Of a stretch of 64,000 nt of DNA, positions 44,270 through 56,100 are shown piece by piece. Under the pieces are notes generated by a model. That model searched no databases. It was not told the DNA's origin and was given only the letters and a program-made list of their open reading frames with translations. The stretch is from the NCBI RefSeq assembly GCF_000002985.6, contig NC_003281.10, positions 12,028,001-12,092,000 on the forward strand. Direction: 5' to 3'. The number at the start of each line of letters is the position of its first letter. Position 1 is the first letter of the stretch. This DNA comes from Caenorhabditis elegans (lineage: Eukaryota; Nematoda; Chromadorea; Rhabditida; Rhabditidae). The translations under genes and the position numbers were made by a program.

Positions 44270-45829
44270 CTTCTATAAATTATTATTGATTTATTTGTGA
44301 AAATTTAGCCCCAATTTGCTAGAAATTTGTGAAAATTTAGATCCATTTTGCTAACAAAATGTGTGCCATTTAGGCCCATTTTGTTCAAAATTTATGAAAA
44401 TTTAGGCCCATTTTGCCCAAAATTTGTGAAAATTCAGGCCCATTTTGCTCAAAATTTGTGAAAATTTAGGCCCATTATGACCAGAAATTTGTGAAAATTT
44501 AGGCCCGTTTTACTAAAAAATTTGTGAAAATTTAGGCCCATTTTGCTCAAAATTTGTGAATATTTAGGCCCGTTTTGCTCAAAATTTGTGTAAATTTAGG
44601 CCCATTTTGCCCAAAATTTGTGAATATTAAGGCCCATTTTGTTCAAAATTTGTGAAAATTTAGGCCCATTTTGCCCAAAATTTGTGAATATTCAGGCCCA
44701 TTTTGTTCAAAATTTGTGAAAATTCAGGCCCATTTTGCTCAAAATTTGTGAAAATTTAGGCCCATTATGACCAGAAATTTGTGAAAATTTAGGCCCGTTT
44801 TACTAAAAAATTTGTGAAAATTTAGGCCCATTTTGCTCAAAATTTGTGAATATTTAGGCCCGTTTTGCTCAAAATTTGTGAAAATTTAGGCCCATTTTGC
44901 CCAAAATTTGTGAATATTCAGGCCCATTTTGCCCAAAATTTGTGAATATTCAGGCCCATTTTGTTCAAAATTTGTGAAAATTCAGGCCCATTTTGCTCAA
45001 AATTTGTGAAAATTTAGGCCCATTATGACCAGAAATTTGTGAAAATTTAGGCCCGTTTTACTAAAAAATTTGTGAAAATTTAGGCCCATTTTGCTCAAAA
45101 TTTGTGAATATTTAGGCCCGTTTTGCTCAAAATTTGTGAAAATTTAGGCCCATTTTGCCCAAAGTTTGTGAATATTCAGGCCCATTTTGTTCAAAATTTG
45201 TGAAAATTCAGGCCCATTTTGCTCAAAATTTGTGAAAATTTAGGCCCATTTTGCCCAAAATTTGTGAATATTCAGGCCCATTTTGTTCAAAATTTGTGAA
45301 AATTCAGGCCCATTTTGCTCAAAATTTGTGAAAATTTAGGCCCATTATGACCAGAAATTTGTGAAAATTTAGGCCCGTTTTACTAAAAAATTTGTGAAAA
45401 TTTAGGCCCATTTTGCTCAAAATTTGTGAATATTTAGGCCCGTTTTGCTCAAAATTTGTGAAAATTTAGGCCCATTTTGCCCAAAATTTGTGAATATTCA
45501 GGCCCATTTTGCCCAAAATTTGTGAATATTCAGGCCCATTTTGCTCAAAATTTGTGAAAATTTAGGCCCATTATGACCAGAAATTTGTGAAAATTTAGGC
45601 CCGTTTTACTAAAAAATTTGTGAAAATTTAGGCCCATTTTGTTCAAAATTTGTGAAAATTTAGGCCCATTTTGCCCAAAATTTGTGAATATTAAGGCCCA
45701 TTTTGTTCAAAATTTGTGAAAATTCAGGCCCATTTTGCTCAAAATTTGTGAAAATTTAGGCCCATTTTGCTCAAAATTTGTGAATATTTAGGCCCATTTT
45801 GTTCAAAATTTGTGAAAATTTAGGTCCAC
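44270..45829. repeat. 32-base minisatellite, about 48 copies
   Basis: Unit AAAATTTGTGAAAATTTAGG followed by CCCATTTTGCTC, with variants: GTT or CCC for CTC, GAATATT for GAAAATT, and a longer TTATGACCAG form recurring about every 220-330 bases. The recurring variant order shows that multi-unit blocks were duplicated. It lies between the convergent 3' ends of zyg-8 and php-3. The TTAGGC inside each unit equals the worm telomere hexamer, probably by chance. Confidence 0.95.
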
Positions 45830-46063
45830 CACGGGGTTCTGGCCTTCCTCATTGAATTTTTCGCGCTCCATTGACAATCGCCTGTCGGACAACGCGTGGA
45901 AAAGTGTCGTGTACTCCACACGGACAATTACATTTAGTTTTACAATCGAGCCGCGACGCGACACGCAACGCACCGTAAATCTACCCCAGATGTGGCCGAG
46001 CCATAATGGCCTAGTTCGGCAAACTCTTCCATTTCAATTTATGAGGGAAGCCAGAAATCCGTG
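45830..46063. mobile_element. Short TIR element, CACGG...CCGTG family, copy 3
   Basis: Left CACGGGGTTCTGGCCTTCCTC, right GGGAAGCCAGAAATCCGTG. It begins exactly where the minisatellite stops. The remaining sequence to php-3 (46064-46399) shows no gene. Confidence 0.87.
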
Positions 46064-46399
46064 TAAATGGCGAAACACAATCTAACTTTTGAAAGATTCA
46101 AAAAAACTGTTTAAAAAATTTGTTTTTTCAGAAAATCCGATACAAAAAAAAGTTAAAATTAAAAAAAAGATTATTGAGGGAATATATTGAGGAGAGTAAA
46201 GTAGTTTGTACCGGTAAATTGAATTTATTAAATGCGGATCAATGGTGGTGATATAATGAAGTAGAACATTTGAGCTAAGGTTGAGAGAGAGAGATGGAAG
46301 AAAAAAAAAGAAGTTCAATATTCACCTAAAAGGAAACAGAAAACTTTTCAGGAAACATTTCAAGTTGGTATGGTTTTTGGCAAATTTAGACCCAGGTGG

Positions 46400-46574
46400 C
46401 ACGTGGTGTCAGAGTGTCACATGTCGGTTTGATCTACTTAGATCTACAAAAAATGCGGCAGAATTCTCAACTGATTTCGTATGGTTAAGAACGTGCTGAC
46501 GTCACATTTTTTGGGCGAAAAATTCCCGCATTTTTTGTAGATCAAACCGTAATGGGACAGAAAGGCACCGCGTG
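46400..46574. mobile_element. CACGTG-ended hairpin element, downstream of php-3
   Basis: CACGTGGTGTCAGAGTGTC at the left, AGAACGTGCTGACGTCACAT in the middle, CCCGCATTTTTTGTAGATCA towards the right. Ends about 30 bases from the php-3 stop, so it could lie in the 3' UTR. Confidence 0.85.
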
Positions 46575-46605
46575 AGGTGGGGCAATTACAATAAAGTATT
46601 TCGAG

Positions 46606-49502
46606 TTAATCCAATCCAGGTGGCATCAGCATTCCAGTTGGATCTCCAGATGTTCGTTGCTTTTGCTTCTTATCTTTCATTCGTCGGTTCTGAAAATAAT
46701 ATAAATATTACTGGAAGTCAAAATTCTGAAAATGCGTATTGCACAACATATTTGACGCGCAAAATATCTCATAGCGAAAACTACTCTTTAAATGACTACT
46801 GTAGTGTCGACTTACGAGCTCAATTTTCGAAACTAACTTTTTTTTTGAATTGTGACAGCTATCACGTGGAGTCAGAGTGTCCCATTTCGGATTGATCTAC
46901 GTTGATCTACAAAAAATGCGGCAGAGTTCTCAACTGATTTTACATGGTTAAGAACGTTCAAACGTCACATTTTTAGGGCAAAAAATTCCCGCATTTTTTG
47001 TAGATCAAACCGTCATGGGTCAGCCTGGCACCACGTGAGCTATATTAATTTGTTTCTTTTGTTTAATAATAATATTCTATCGATAAATTAATAATCCATT
47101 TTAAAACTCGAGCCCGTATTACTGTAGTTTTCGCTACGAGATATTTTGCGCAAAACGCATCCTCGGAATCTAGTGTTTTCTTAGTAATCAATAGATGCAG
47201 AATTTCTGATACACGCAGTTATACGATTATTGAATCAAATTGTCCATTTGGAATGAAACATCTTAATAATAAGTAGGGCATCCGTGTAGCCTGCCTGCCT
47301 GCCTGGCCTCAAGGCGACCTTCGCCTGCCTATCGCCTCAATCTGCGCTTTTTCATCTATTAATTTTATTTTCATCACATTTGAAATTTGAAAATTCACGT
47401 CAAAATGCAAAAAAGAGGCGGTCAGGTTTCAGGCAGGCCCCGAAGCCGCGCCTGCCTACCATGGAAGCCAAAAATACTCACTTGGAACCAAATTTTGACT
47501 TGTCGCTCAGTCAAATGCAAGTACTTTGCAAGTTCCCACCGCTTCTGCTTACTGACGTAGGTATTGTACAAAAACTCTTTTTCCAACTCCAATGTCTGCG
47601 CTTTCGTATACGGCTTCCTCTTTTTACGCATTGCGTGTGAAGAGGACGTCCATTCTAGTTGACCACCGTCTGAAATAAAAATTTTCAAAAAAACTTCAAA
47701 AGCTTAAAAACTTTAACAAACCATTCAAATTTCCATCTAAACTTGGCATTGAGTAGTTTGCAAACGGATATTGTTGTGGATAAGAGTATGGCCAAGAAGA
47801 TGCAGCAAGACTATTTGAATAGAAATCATTGTACATTGATTGATTAACCATCATATTAAACTCTGTTGGAAATCGACCAGCATTGAATGGGTACATTCCG
47901 GCTGCAGCCGCTGCTGGCATTGACATACCACTGCTGAAATTGATTTTATTGGTTTTTGTGTTGAGAACACATACTTGGTGTCACAGTGTCTCATTTCGGC
48001 TTGATCTACGTAGATCTACAAAAAATGCGGCAGAGTTCTCAACTGATTTTGCATGGTTAAGAACGTGCTGACGTCACATTTTTTGGGCAAAAAAAATCAC
48101 GCATTTTTTCTAGATCAAACCGTAATGGGACAGTCTGGCACTACGTGTACTTATTGAATTAAGAATATGAAATTTATAATGTCGGGGTATTTTTTGTATA
48201 TCTTAAAATTAAAAAAAAACAACTTTCGGCAAATTTTGGCTACTTTTCAAAACAAATCAATAATTTTCGGTAACTATCGGCAATTTTTGGCAATTTTTGG
48301 CATTTTTTGAAAACTATCCGCAGCTATCGACCACTTTCGACAAATGTTGACACTGTTTAACAAATTTTCAGAAAGTTCAATAACTTCTGAAAACTATCGG
48401 CAACTATCGACAACTGGCAGCCTAAAAGTTGCCGAGCTTCCAATTTTTCGAAAAAATTTCGGCAATTTTTGTGCAATCGGCAAATTGGCAAATTGCCGGT
48501 TTGCCAATTTGCCGAGTGGCCGGCTTTTTCGATTTTCAAATTAAATGTAGGAGCATTCATAGAATGCGTAAAATTTTGCCCATTAAAATTGAACTTTTGA
48601 AATTTCCAAAAAAAATGTGCAAAACCACAATTTGCCGGTTTGCCGATAGGCCGAAAGTTACAATTTCGCCAATTTGCCGGAATTTTTTGATTCTGACAAT
48701 TTGCCAATTTGCCGAGTGGCCGGCTTTTTTGATTTTCAAAATAAATGTAGGAGCATTCATAGAATGCGTAAAATTTTGCCCATTAAAATTGAAACTCTGA
48801 ATTTTCGAAAAAAAAATTGCAAAACCACAATTTGCCGGTTTGCCTATTTGCCTGAAGTTTTCAATTCCGGCAATTTGCCGATTTGCCGGAAATTTTTGAT
48901 TCCGGCAATTTGCCGATTTGCCGTAAAAAATCGTTTGCCGCCCACCCCTGATTATCAAGGCTATTTATAATTCGAAATTTTTCGGGGCCGGCCGCTGAAG
49001 TTGCCGAAAGAAAATTAGGCGTTTAGGAACTTCATGCTTATGGAAATGGGCAAAAATTTGGCTATCTATTGCCGAAGTTGTGGTAATTGTCAAATTTGTA
49101 TTCTAGTTAAAATTAAAAAGTTTCCACTTGACCGCGATATTTAAAATACTTAACAAACCTCGTTGGGAGTGGTGCAACCTGAGGACTGGAAGCAGTGTCG
49201 GATCCTCGTTCCGAATGATTGTCCGCTTGTGTCCTTGATAAATTGTTCGATGCAGAACTGCTGGAACCACTAGAAACACCAGATGATCCAGATACAGATT
49301 GCTGCAGTTGTGCAGCTCTTGTCGACCAAAAGTTGTGTTGCATTGCTGCTGCTGCCGCCGAAGACGTTGTTGCAGGAGAATCCGAACGTTTAATGAACGG
49401 AGACGTCGGTGATTCATCATGAGTTTCATGAGAATCAGAGCTCTTCACAAATGGGGGTGGCATATTAGAATTGTTCATCATCTGTTGCATCACCGAAATC
49501 AT
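46606..49502 (-). CDS. php-3: PHP-3, posterior (Abdominal-B class) Hox protein
   Basis: A nuclear homeodomain transcription factor that acts partly redundantly with NOB-1 in posterior patterning (established knowledge). Exons 49502-49159, 47933-47722, 47669-47482 and 46689-46606 join in phases 2,1,0 to give 275 residues. It starts [11 protein letters not shown], passes through a Ser/Pro/Ala-rich region and a Tyr/Pro-rich stretch ([16 protein letters not shown]) ending PSLDGNLNG. The homeodomain spans about residues 199-258, with basic arm RKKRKPY, the [20 protein letters not shown] helices and [11 protein letters not shown]; Asn51 equals residue 249. A Trp (192) seven residues before the homeodomain could be the PBC-contact motif. 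The intron after WFQ splits helix 3. The homeodomain is clearly Abd-B class. The name was chosen over nob-1 from this class match, recalled length and gene order. Confidence 0.93.
46728..47190. mobile_element. Fold-back half and CACGTG hairpin element in php-3 intron 3
   Basis: 46728-46825 carries TTTGACGCGCAAAATATC and CTACAGTAGT-type sequence of the 2935 family. 46863-47038 is a full hairpin element (CACGTGGAGTCAGAGTGTCC to GGCACCACGTGAG). 47110-47190 is another fold-back fragment (TTTTCGCTACGAGATATTTT). Confidence 0.8.
47275..47465. repeat. GCCTGCC/CAGGCAGG fold-back in php-3 intron 3
   Basis: CCTGCCTGCCTGCCTGGCC and AAGGCGACCTTCGCCTGCC on the left; GTCAGGTTTCAGGCAGGCCC and CCTGCCTACCATGGAAGCC on the right. 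Family members at 50335-50400, 58150-58240 and 62715-62942. Confidence 0.8.
47974..48148. mobile_element. CACGTG-type hairpin element in php-3 intron 1
   Basis: TTGATCTACGTAGATCTACA, GAACGTGCTGACGTCACAT and TTTCTAGATCAAACCGTAAT, with degenerate ends. Only about 40 bases from the start of php-3 exon 2. Confidence 0.83.
48220..48960. repeat. CGGCAAAT block with a 200-base direct duplication, php-3 intron 1
   Basis: GCCGAGTGGCCGGCTTTTT with ATGTAGGAGCATTCATAGAA occurs at about 48511 and again at 48711. Between and around are TTTGCCGGTTTGCCGAT units. Confidence 0.85.
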
Positions 49503-50102
49503 TAGGATGATGACGGGAGCTCGCTGATGTTCGGGCGTTGTCTACCGTGAGCAAGCCTGCAAGAAAAGCACTATTTTTGGGGTTTCAGCGGGGAGAGATA
49601 CTAAAGAAAAGTGGTAAGGTCGGGGGTAAAACGAGGTTGTTAGCGGAAAACAAAAACAGGTTTGGCAAAGACCCAAAAGTGGTGCTTTTCTCTGTGGCAT
49701 TGCTGGGGGGTAGAGAACGAACATCGGCTCGACGGAGGAGCAAGTAGTACAGGAAGTACAGGATACACTGACAGACATACACGTACAGAGAAAAACGAAA
49801 CAACTTTATGGGTGCCTTGCCAATTGAAAAAAAAGAGTTATTAAATCATGAAAAAGGAAAAAGAAAGTTGAACTTGAATCGAAAAAAGAGTCAAAGAGGA
49901 CGACAAACAATAAGGGAAAAAATATAGTGAACGGTGTCTAGGTACCGGTTGGAGAGAACGAAGAATGGGCTAAAAACACAACCCTGTGCAAACGAGATTT
50001 GGGACAAAAATTATGAAATTGAGAGAGAAGAGAGCAAATTGAATAATGAATAAGAATCAGAAAAAAATCATTAGTTAGAACACTTTGTGTAAATAGAGAA
50101 AA
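49503..50102. promoter_or_regulatory. 600-base gap between nob-1 stop and php-3 start
   Basis: Both genes are on the minus strand, so this holds the 3' UTR of nob-1 and the proximal promoter of php-3. It is largely free of the repeat families, unlike most non-coding DNA here. I cannot assign a polyadenylation signal or trans-splice site with confidence. Confidence 0.55.
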
Positions 50103-53100
50103 TCAGTTGATCAATCGCTCGATGCACGGAGTGACTGGAGCACCGTGGGGGAATGGCCCGGAATGTCGTTGACGCAGTTTCTTGTCCTTCATTCGTCGAT
50201 TCTGAAACAGTGAAGTTAAGAGAAAGCAAAACAATTCATGCAATGTTAAAATGGTTGGAGTTTAGACAAAACAACATATTTACGGTTTTTGACAATGTTC
50301 AGGCGCGGTTTCAGGTTTCTAAAGTTTTCAATTATTTCTCATGGTAGGCAGATGCGGTTTCAAGGCCTGATGCCTGCCTGAAACCTGCTCACCTTTTGCC
50401 TCCTTTTTGCACATTTCCATTTTTACGTGAATTCACAAATGTCCAACTTATTTATTTGCACTCTGATAATTAATTACGAATGTTACTTTAGTTCAAAAAA
50501 GTGTGGCTACAAAAAGTGGTGCCAGGCTGTCCCATTACGGTGTGATCTACAAAAATGCGGGAATTTCTTCCTAAAAAAAGGTGACGTCAGCACGTTCTTA
50601 ACCATGTGAAATCAGTTGTGAACTCTGCGCCTCTTATCCCGCATTTTTTGTAGATCAACGTAGATCAATCCGAAATGGGATACTCTGACACCACGTGCTG
50701 AAAAGTAATTTTTAACTTTTAAAGTATGGTTATTGATGGATTAGCGCCAGTGAGGAAATTGTTAAAAACTACTCCAGTGGTGCCAAAATGATAGCAAAAC
50801 TTTTCCAAAAAAATTTTGAAAATTTTGACAAGTTTGACAAGTTTGAAAAGTGACAATTACTCAGTTTTTGAAAGTCATAATTTTGGAAGTCTGCCAAAAA
50901 AATTCCTATAAAACATTCTAGAGGTCGGAACAGGTTTAAATATTTGGCATTTTGCCAAAACTTTTCTGGAAATTTTAAAAAATTTTTCAATTTTTTCGAG
51001 TTCGTTTTGGCTGGCGCTAAATATTGTATTTTTTCAATTATTAGTGCCCAAACCTTGTAAATGTTCAAAATATTGAAATTTAGTATTTTTCAGATGTTCG
51101 TTTTTTGAAAATCCAGAGAAGCTCAAAATTAATTTTTAAAAATGAGGAAATTTGGGAATTTACCAAAATTTCTGGAATTTTTTTCATTAGGACATTAGAT
51201 AAAAATTCACATTTATGATCTCTAGACTTTCCGCTGAATACTGCCTATAACATACCTGGAACCAGACCTTGACCTGCTTCTCATCAAGCATCAATTGTGC
51301 AGAGAGTTCTGATCTCCGCTTATTCGTGAGATATTGATTGACAGAATACTCGTACTCAAGTCTTGATATCTGATCTTTCTTGTACGGTTGTCGCTTCTTC
51401 TTCCCGTCATGTGAGATTGCCCACGGAAGATGCATTGCAGCGTTCGGAGTTGTTGCCGCACTGCTTCCAGCCGTCGTTGGAATTGTGATATCTGAAAATA
51501 AAATATTTTGATTGCAGTAAATCAATAACTATAAAACAAGATGGAGCATATATATATTCTGAGACGTCTGTGTGATGACACAGACTGAGAGCAGGTGGGG
51601 GGAGGTTCCAGTCGTAAAATTGGGGTGGGCCATGTTTTCGGGATAGAAGGCCCGGGGCAGACACACATGCCGGTCCCTTTCAACTCTAATTAATTGGACG
51701 GCGACGCCAGGAGCTGTCTAGATTACGGTAAACTGAGCATATGGGGGGGCCAGGGTTGTGCGGCAAATCTCAAAATTTGCCGAGCAAGACAAATTCGGCA
51801 AAATTGGCAATTTTGCCGTGTTTATTAAGCTCAGAAAAATGTGATACTTTTTGATATAATTTTTTAATTTTGTGTCAATTTACTAAATTTTTGGAGGACA
51901 AAATCAAGTGTTTTGGTCAAAATTGTATTGTCAAATTTTGCCTAGCTCGACAAACGGTAATTTCGGCAAATTTGCCGCAAACCCCTGATGGGCAGCCTCT
52001 AACTCGTTTTCCGTGAAATTTATGCAACTTTTTAAGGACATATGAATTCAAACAGTTGAAGAATTTCCGGGAAAGTACCTGATTACAAAACTCAAAATTA
52101 TTGACGCGCAAAATATCTCGTAGCGAAAACTACAGGGGGCTTGATTTTTGAAATGAATTGAGCAAAAAATGAGAAAATAATATGAAGAAGCCACAGTAGT
52201 CATTTAAAGAATTACTGTAGTTTTCGCTACGAGAAATTTTGCGCGTCAAATATGTTGCGCAATACGCATTCTCAGAATTTTGTCTTTCCCTAATAACTCA
52301 CGGCAGGGCGCCTGGTACATCAATACAAACGTGCTCTACTGATAACTTGAGTAAATTAAGGAAGATCTACTCAACTATTACTAACTACGTCTCGGACTCT
52401 TCTACAAAAAAAAATTTCCAAAATTCCTGGGAACATCTGCCAACTACCCACAACAGGATGATTTTATAGCCTTCTTGCATGCCCGTTTCTCCAGGTGTTC
52501 TTCTATTCTGCTCGGAGATTACGTAAATGTTTTAGGCCTTTTAATACCAACATATTCCGTTTACCTGTTATATCCTAATCCTCCCCATTTACAACAATTT
52601 GATATATGATGATCCTTGACGGGGACAATACCTCCTAGACCCCTATTGATACAACATTTTACGATTTATTGAATTTGATGATTCAGTTTACGCTTGCGAA
52701 TTCTAAAGGTGTTTACTTTGCCATTTCAGTCATGCCATAGAGTTACCCTTTTTTGCTGTGAAACTTACTTGAGAATCGATTTTTTCAAAATTCAAAAAAA
52801 CCCGAAAGTGTACAGTGTACAGTACTTTATCTTTCAAAAAATCAGAACAAAAAACAATGAAGGGCAAAGAATTTGTAGGAGAAGGCAAGTGGCACGCCGT
52901 CGTCGTCGACTATAAAACTAGCGTCATAAAATTCTAGACAACACTACTCCTCACACTGGGACCCGGTCGGCATACACTTTGAACTTCAAATGAACAACTT
53001 GCCGAAAGGATACGGAAGAAGATGAAGATCACATCTGGCATCAGAGAGAGAAGGGATAAGCTGTTGGAAGTTAGAGCAGGGTTACGGTACTTTTTAGTCA

Positions 53101-56100
53101 GGAATGTCATTTTTCTAGAACATCATTTTTCATAGCCGTGAATCATTTCCATAATCGAATCAAAAAAGGAACATCAAAAAATGTGGGTGCTTCGACGATT
53201 CTTCAAAACTAAAACTTGCGTTAAAGATTTCTAATTATCGTAATAGTATTGCACTTAATTCTGAAGACACGTAAATCGAGACAAACGCTACAGTAGTCAT
53301 TTAAAAAATTACTGTAGTTTTCGCTACGAGATATTATGCGCGTCAAATATGTTGTGCAACACGCATTCTCAGAATTTAGCGTAACTGTAATATCACGTGG
53401 TGTCAGAGTGTCTCATTTCGGCTTGATCTACGTAGATCTACAAAAAATGCGGGAGTATGAGAAGCGCAGAACGTGCTGACGTCACTTTTGTTTTGGGCAA
53501 AAAATTACCGCATTTTTTGTAGATCAAACCGTGATGGGACAGTCTGGCACCACGTGTAATATTTTCACGGCACGGCAAATGGTACATCCGTGGAAATGCG
53601 CTCCATCGAACACCGTGCATAACCCGGATTGGACGCGTTATAAGGAAAAAACTTTGGCCTAATGAATTTAGAATTTTTTGTGAATACTGTAACTTGATTA
53701 AAAAATTTTTAAATGAACCATCCGTTTTTGAGAAACACGCACCCAAACTGCCAGGTATACGGTAGACAAACTGCGTAAAGGTACCACTTCTCGGGTATAA
53801 GCTTTCAAAATTAAACAATATGGTGCAATACTAATAGAGAAAGTTACTAGATGCTTCAAAAAGTGCTCAAAGTCGCTTAAAGTCCTTAGTTCTTTCTCCC
53901 GCTAATCTCGATATCGAATTCCGCATTATATCAACATGACAAGCAGCTTTTAGTTTTAGTAATACGTGTCACTAAAATCGATAAAAAAAAACTACGGACG
54001 CCGTAGCGAGACCCACTGAGAAAAACATTATGTACCTTTAGAATAGCCCTTCCCGATCCCAAAAGAACATTCCAAAGAAGGCTCCAACATGTCTGTCGTA
54101 TCCCCATCCAGCTCTTTCTCCCTCATCTTCGCCCATCCCTAACTACCGTATCTCAATTTGTCCTTCCCCTAATTGAAATGGGGGCTGCCCCCCCCCTCCA
54201 CTCGCTGTTTTTAATCCGAAAATTTGCGCAGCAGTCGTCGTGACGCCAAAAAAGAGAGTCTCTCTGCCTCTCCAAATACGGGGAGCGGGACGAAGCCAAG
54301 CAGCCACACGGAGTCGTAAAATCGAAAATGGAGATAACACACAGCAAGCGAGAGAGACGGGGAGAAAAACGAAATATTTTGGGCGAAAAGGCAATTTGTG
54401 AATGAGTGATAGGGACATGTATAGCGCCCCCCCGAAAAGTACCATAAGGCGCCAAGTTGAGTTATTTTATAGACTGTTGATTTGTTGCTGGGAGGTTTGA
54501 GATTTGAGATTCTATTACACTGGTTTTTGATCTTTTTTATTTGAGAATGGTGATTCACAACTTCCAGCATTAAAAAAAATCTGAAAGTGCACCGTATATT
54601 CCCTTTTAGTATGGCGCCCCCCTCACTCGACTTTGACCGTTTATATCTCGGTTCTCTTTGATTGATCATATTTCAAAAATTCAAACGACAAAATCTTTTT
54701 CAAATCTATTGTTATGCTCTGGTTTTTAAAGGTACCAAAAATCTTCTGAAACCGCTGAAATATAAGCCGACAAAGTCAATTGATAGGGGGGGGGGTCATA
54801 CTAATAGGAAATATACGGTAGTATAAACTGCTATACACACCTAGTTCAAAAGTCATGGGGTACTTAGTAATTCTATTCTAGTTAAAGAAAAAACAGTCCC
54901 GCCGGATGTCAGTTGCTGTAAACAAAGTTATGTAATTATGGCAATATCAAGGATGTGGAAAAAATCAACAGCAACATTTTGTTAGTTGGAAATTTTTTGC
55001 TAGCAGTTATCATATTCGAGTTACCTATACTTGTTTGAGCAATTCAAGCAAATCACCGTAAAAGCGAAAATAGCTAATATATAAACTTAAATGAGTTCAG
55101 GAAAAAAACCTAAATCCTAAAAGCTACGTTTTACATAAGACATTAAAATACGGCATACCTTACAAAAAATCGATATTGGTATAATTAGAACCACAGCTTC
55201 TGACACTTTGCCCCTTCTCTACCGTACCATAAAACTGATGTAAAGTGTCTGTTATCGATATAGTCTTCTCCTCTCCTTTTTTGCCTTTTCTCCAAAAAAA
55301 AAAGAGTGTCGCCAGTGCGTGTTTATACACGTCGTCGATACACACACACACACATATACAACTTGAAAGGGTCGCCGCTGGCGCCGCGAGGAGAGTGCAC
55401 TCTCCGATTACTGTATGGGGGCAAAAAAATGAAGAAGATTCTATATAAGGAAGAATGACGAACAAAAAAAGAGATGATCGGAAGATAAAGTGGTACGGTA
55501 GGAATTGAAGGCGCGTGTGTGATTTGATATCGATTACTAATTGGGCAAGGGCGAGGCGAAATTTATGGGTGGGGGAGGTCTCAACGGTAATTAATAATTT
55601 TATGATTGTTATGCGGAAAAGGAAAGGAATGAGATCCAAATAGGCTGCGAATTGACTTATGATCTTTTAGAAAGTTCCGAGTTACGGAGCAGAAAACCGT
55701 GTTCTCCTACCCTTGCAACTCGCGGCGGTAAGATCAAAGCTAGTGATAGCGAGGAATGCGGAGGTGGGCGGGCAGATGGAAGAGCACAATGACATAATAG
55801 AAGTGAGATGTTGGAACTAACCACTTAAATTTCCATCGAGACTTGGAATGGAGTAGTTAGCTGTGAATTGATACGGTTGTCCGTATGAGTACCAACCAGT
55901 TGAGGCCAGCGGATTTTGATAGAAATCCGTGTAGACCGGGTTCATCATCATTCCAAACTCGTTGGCAGTTGGCATTCGACTTGGTCCGAACCCATACATC
56001 CCTGCTGTTCCAGGCATAACCATTCCTGTGCTGAAAATGATAGATGTCATTTGCCAAATCAACTTCACACTAACCTAGACGGCGCTAGCTGTGGACTCGA

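Larger units (their letters stand above)
51492..55821. other. 4.3-kb intron 2 of nob-1
   Basis: Repeats: CGGCAAAT-like sequence (51755-51985), fold-back elements (52098-52280, 53262-53385), a CACGTG hairpin (53394-53557) and a TIR element (54591-54820). Non-repetitive stretches remain at 52300-53250, 53570-54590 and 54830-55800. They include CACACACACAC (55341) and GC-rich purine runs and may hold enhancers or an alternative promoter. I find no exon with convincing splice sites. Confidence 0.6.

Noticed and set aside
44270..45829. TTAGGC in the minisatellite as an interstitial telomere repeat
   Set aside because: The hexamer occurs once per 32-base unit and never in tandem, so it is part of the unit rather than telomeric DNA.
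54143..54669. 100-152 codon minus-strand frames in nob-1 intron 2
   Set aside because: They partly overlap the TIR element, lack splice sites in phase with nob-1 and show no domain.
55160..55639. 159-codon minus-strand frame in nob-1 intron 2
   Set aside because: It has no ATG at the start and low-complexity Cys/Val from a CA repeat. No support as an exon.
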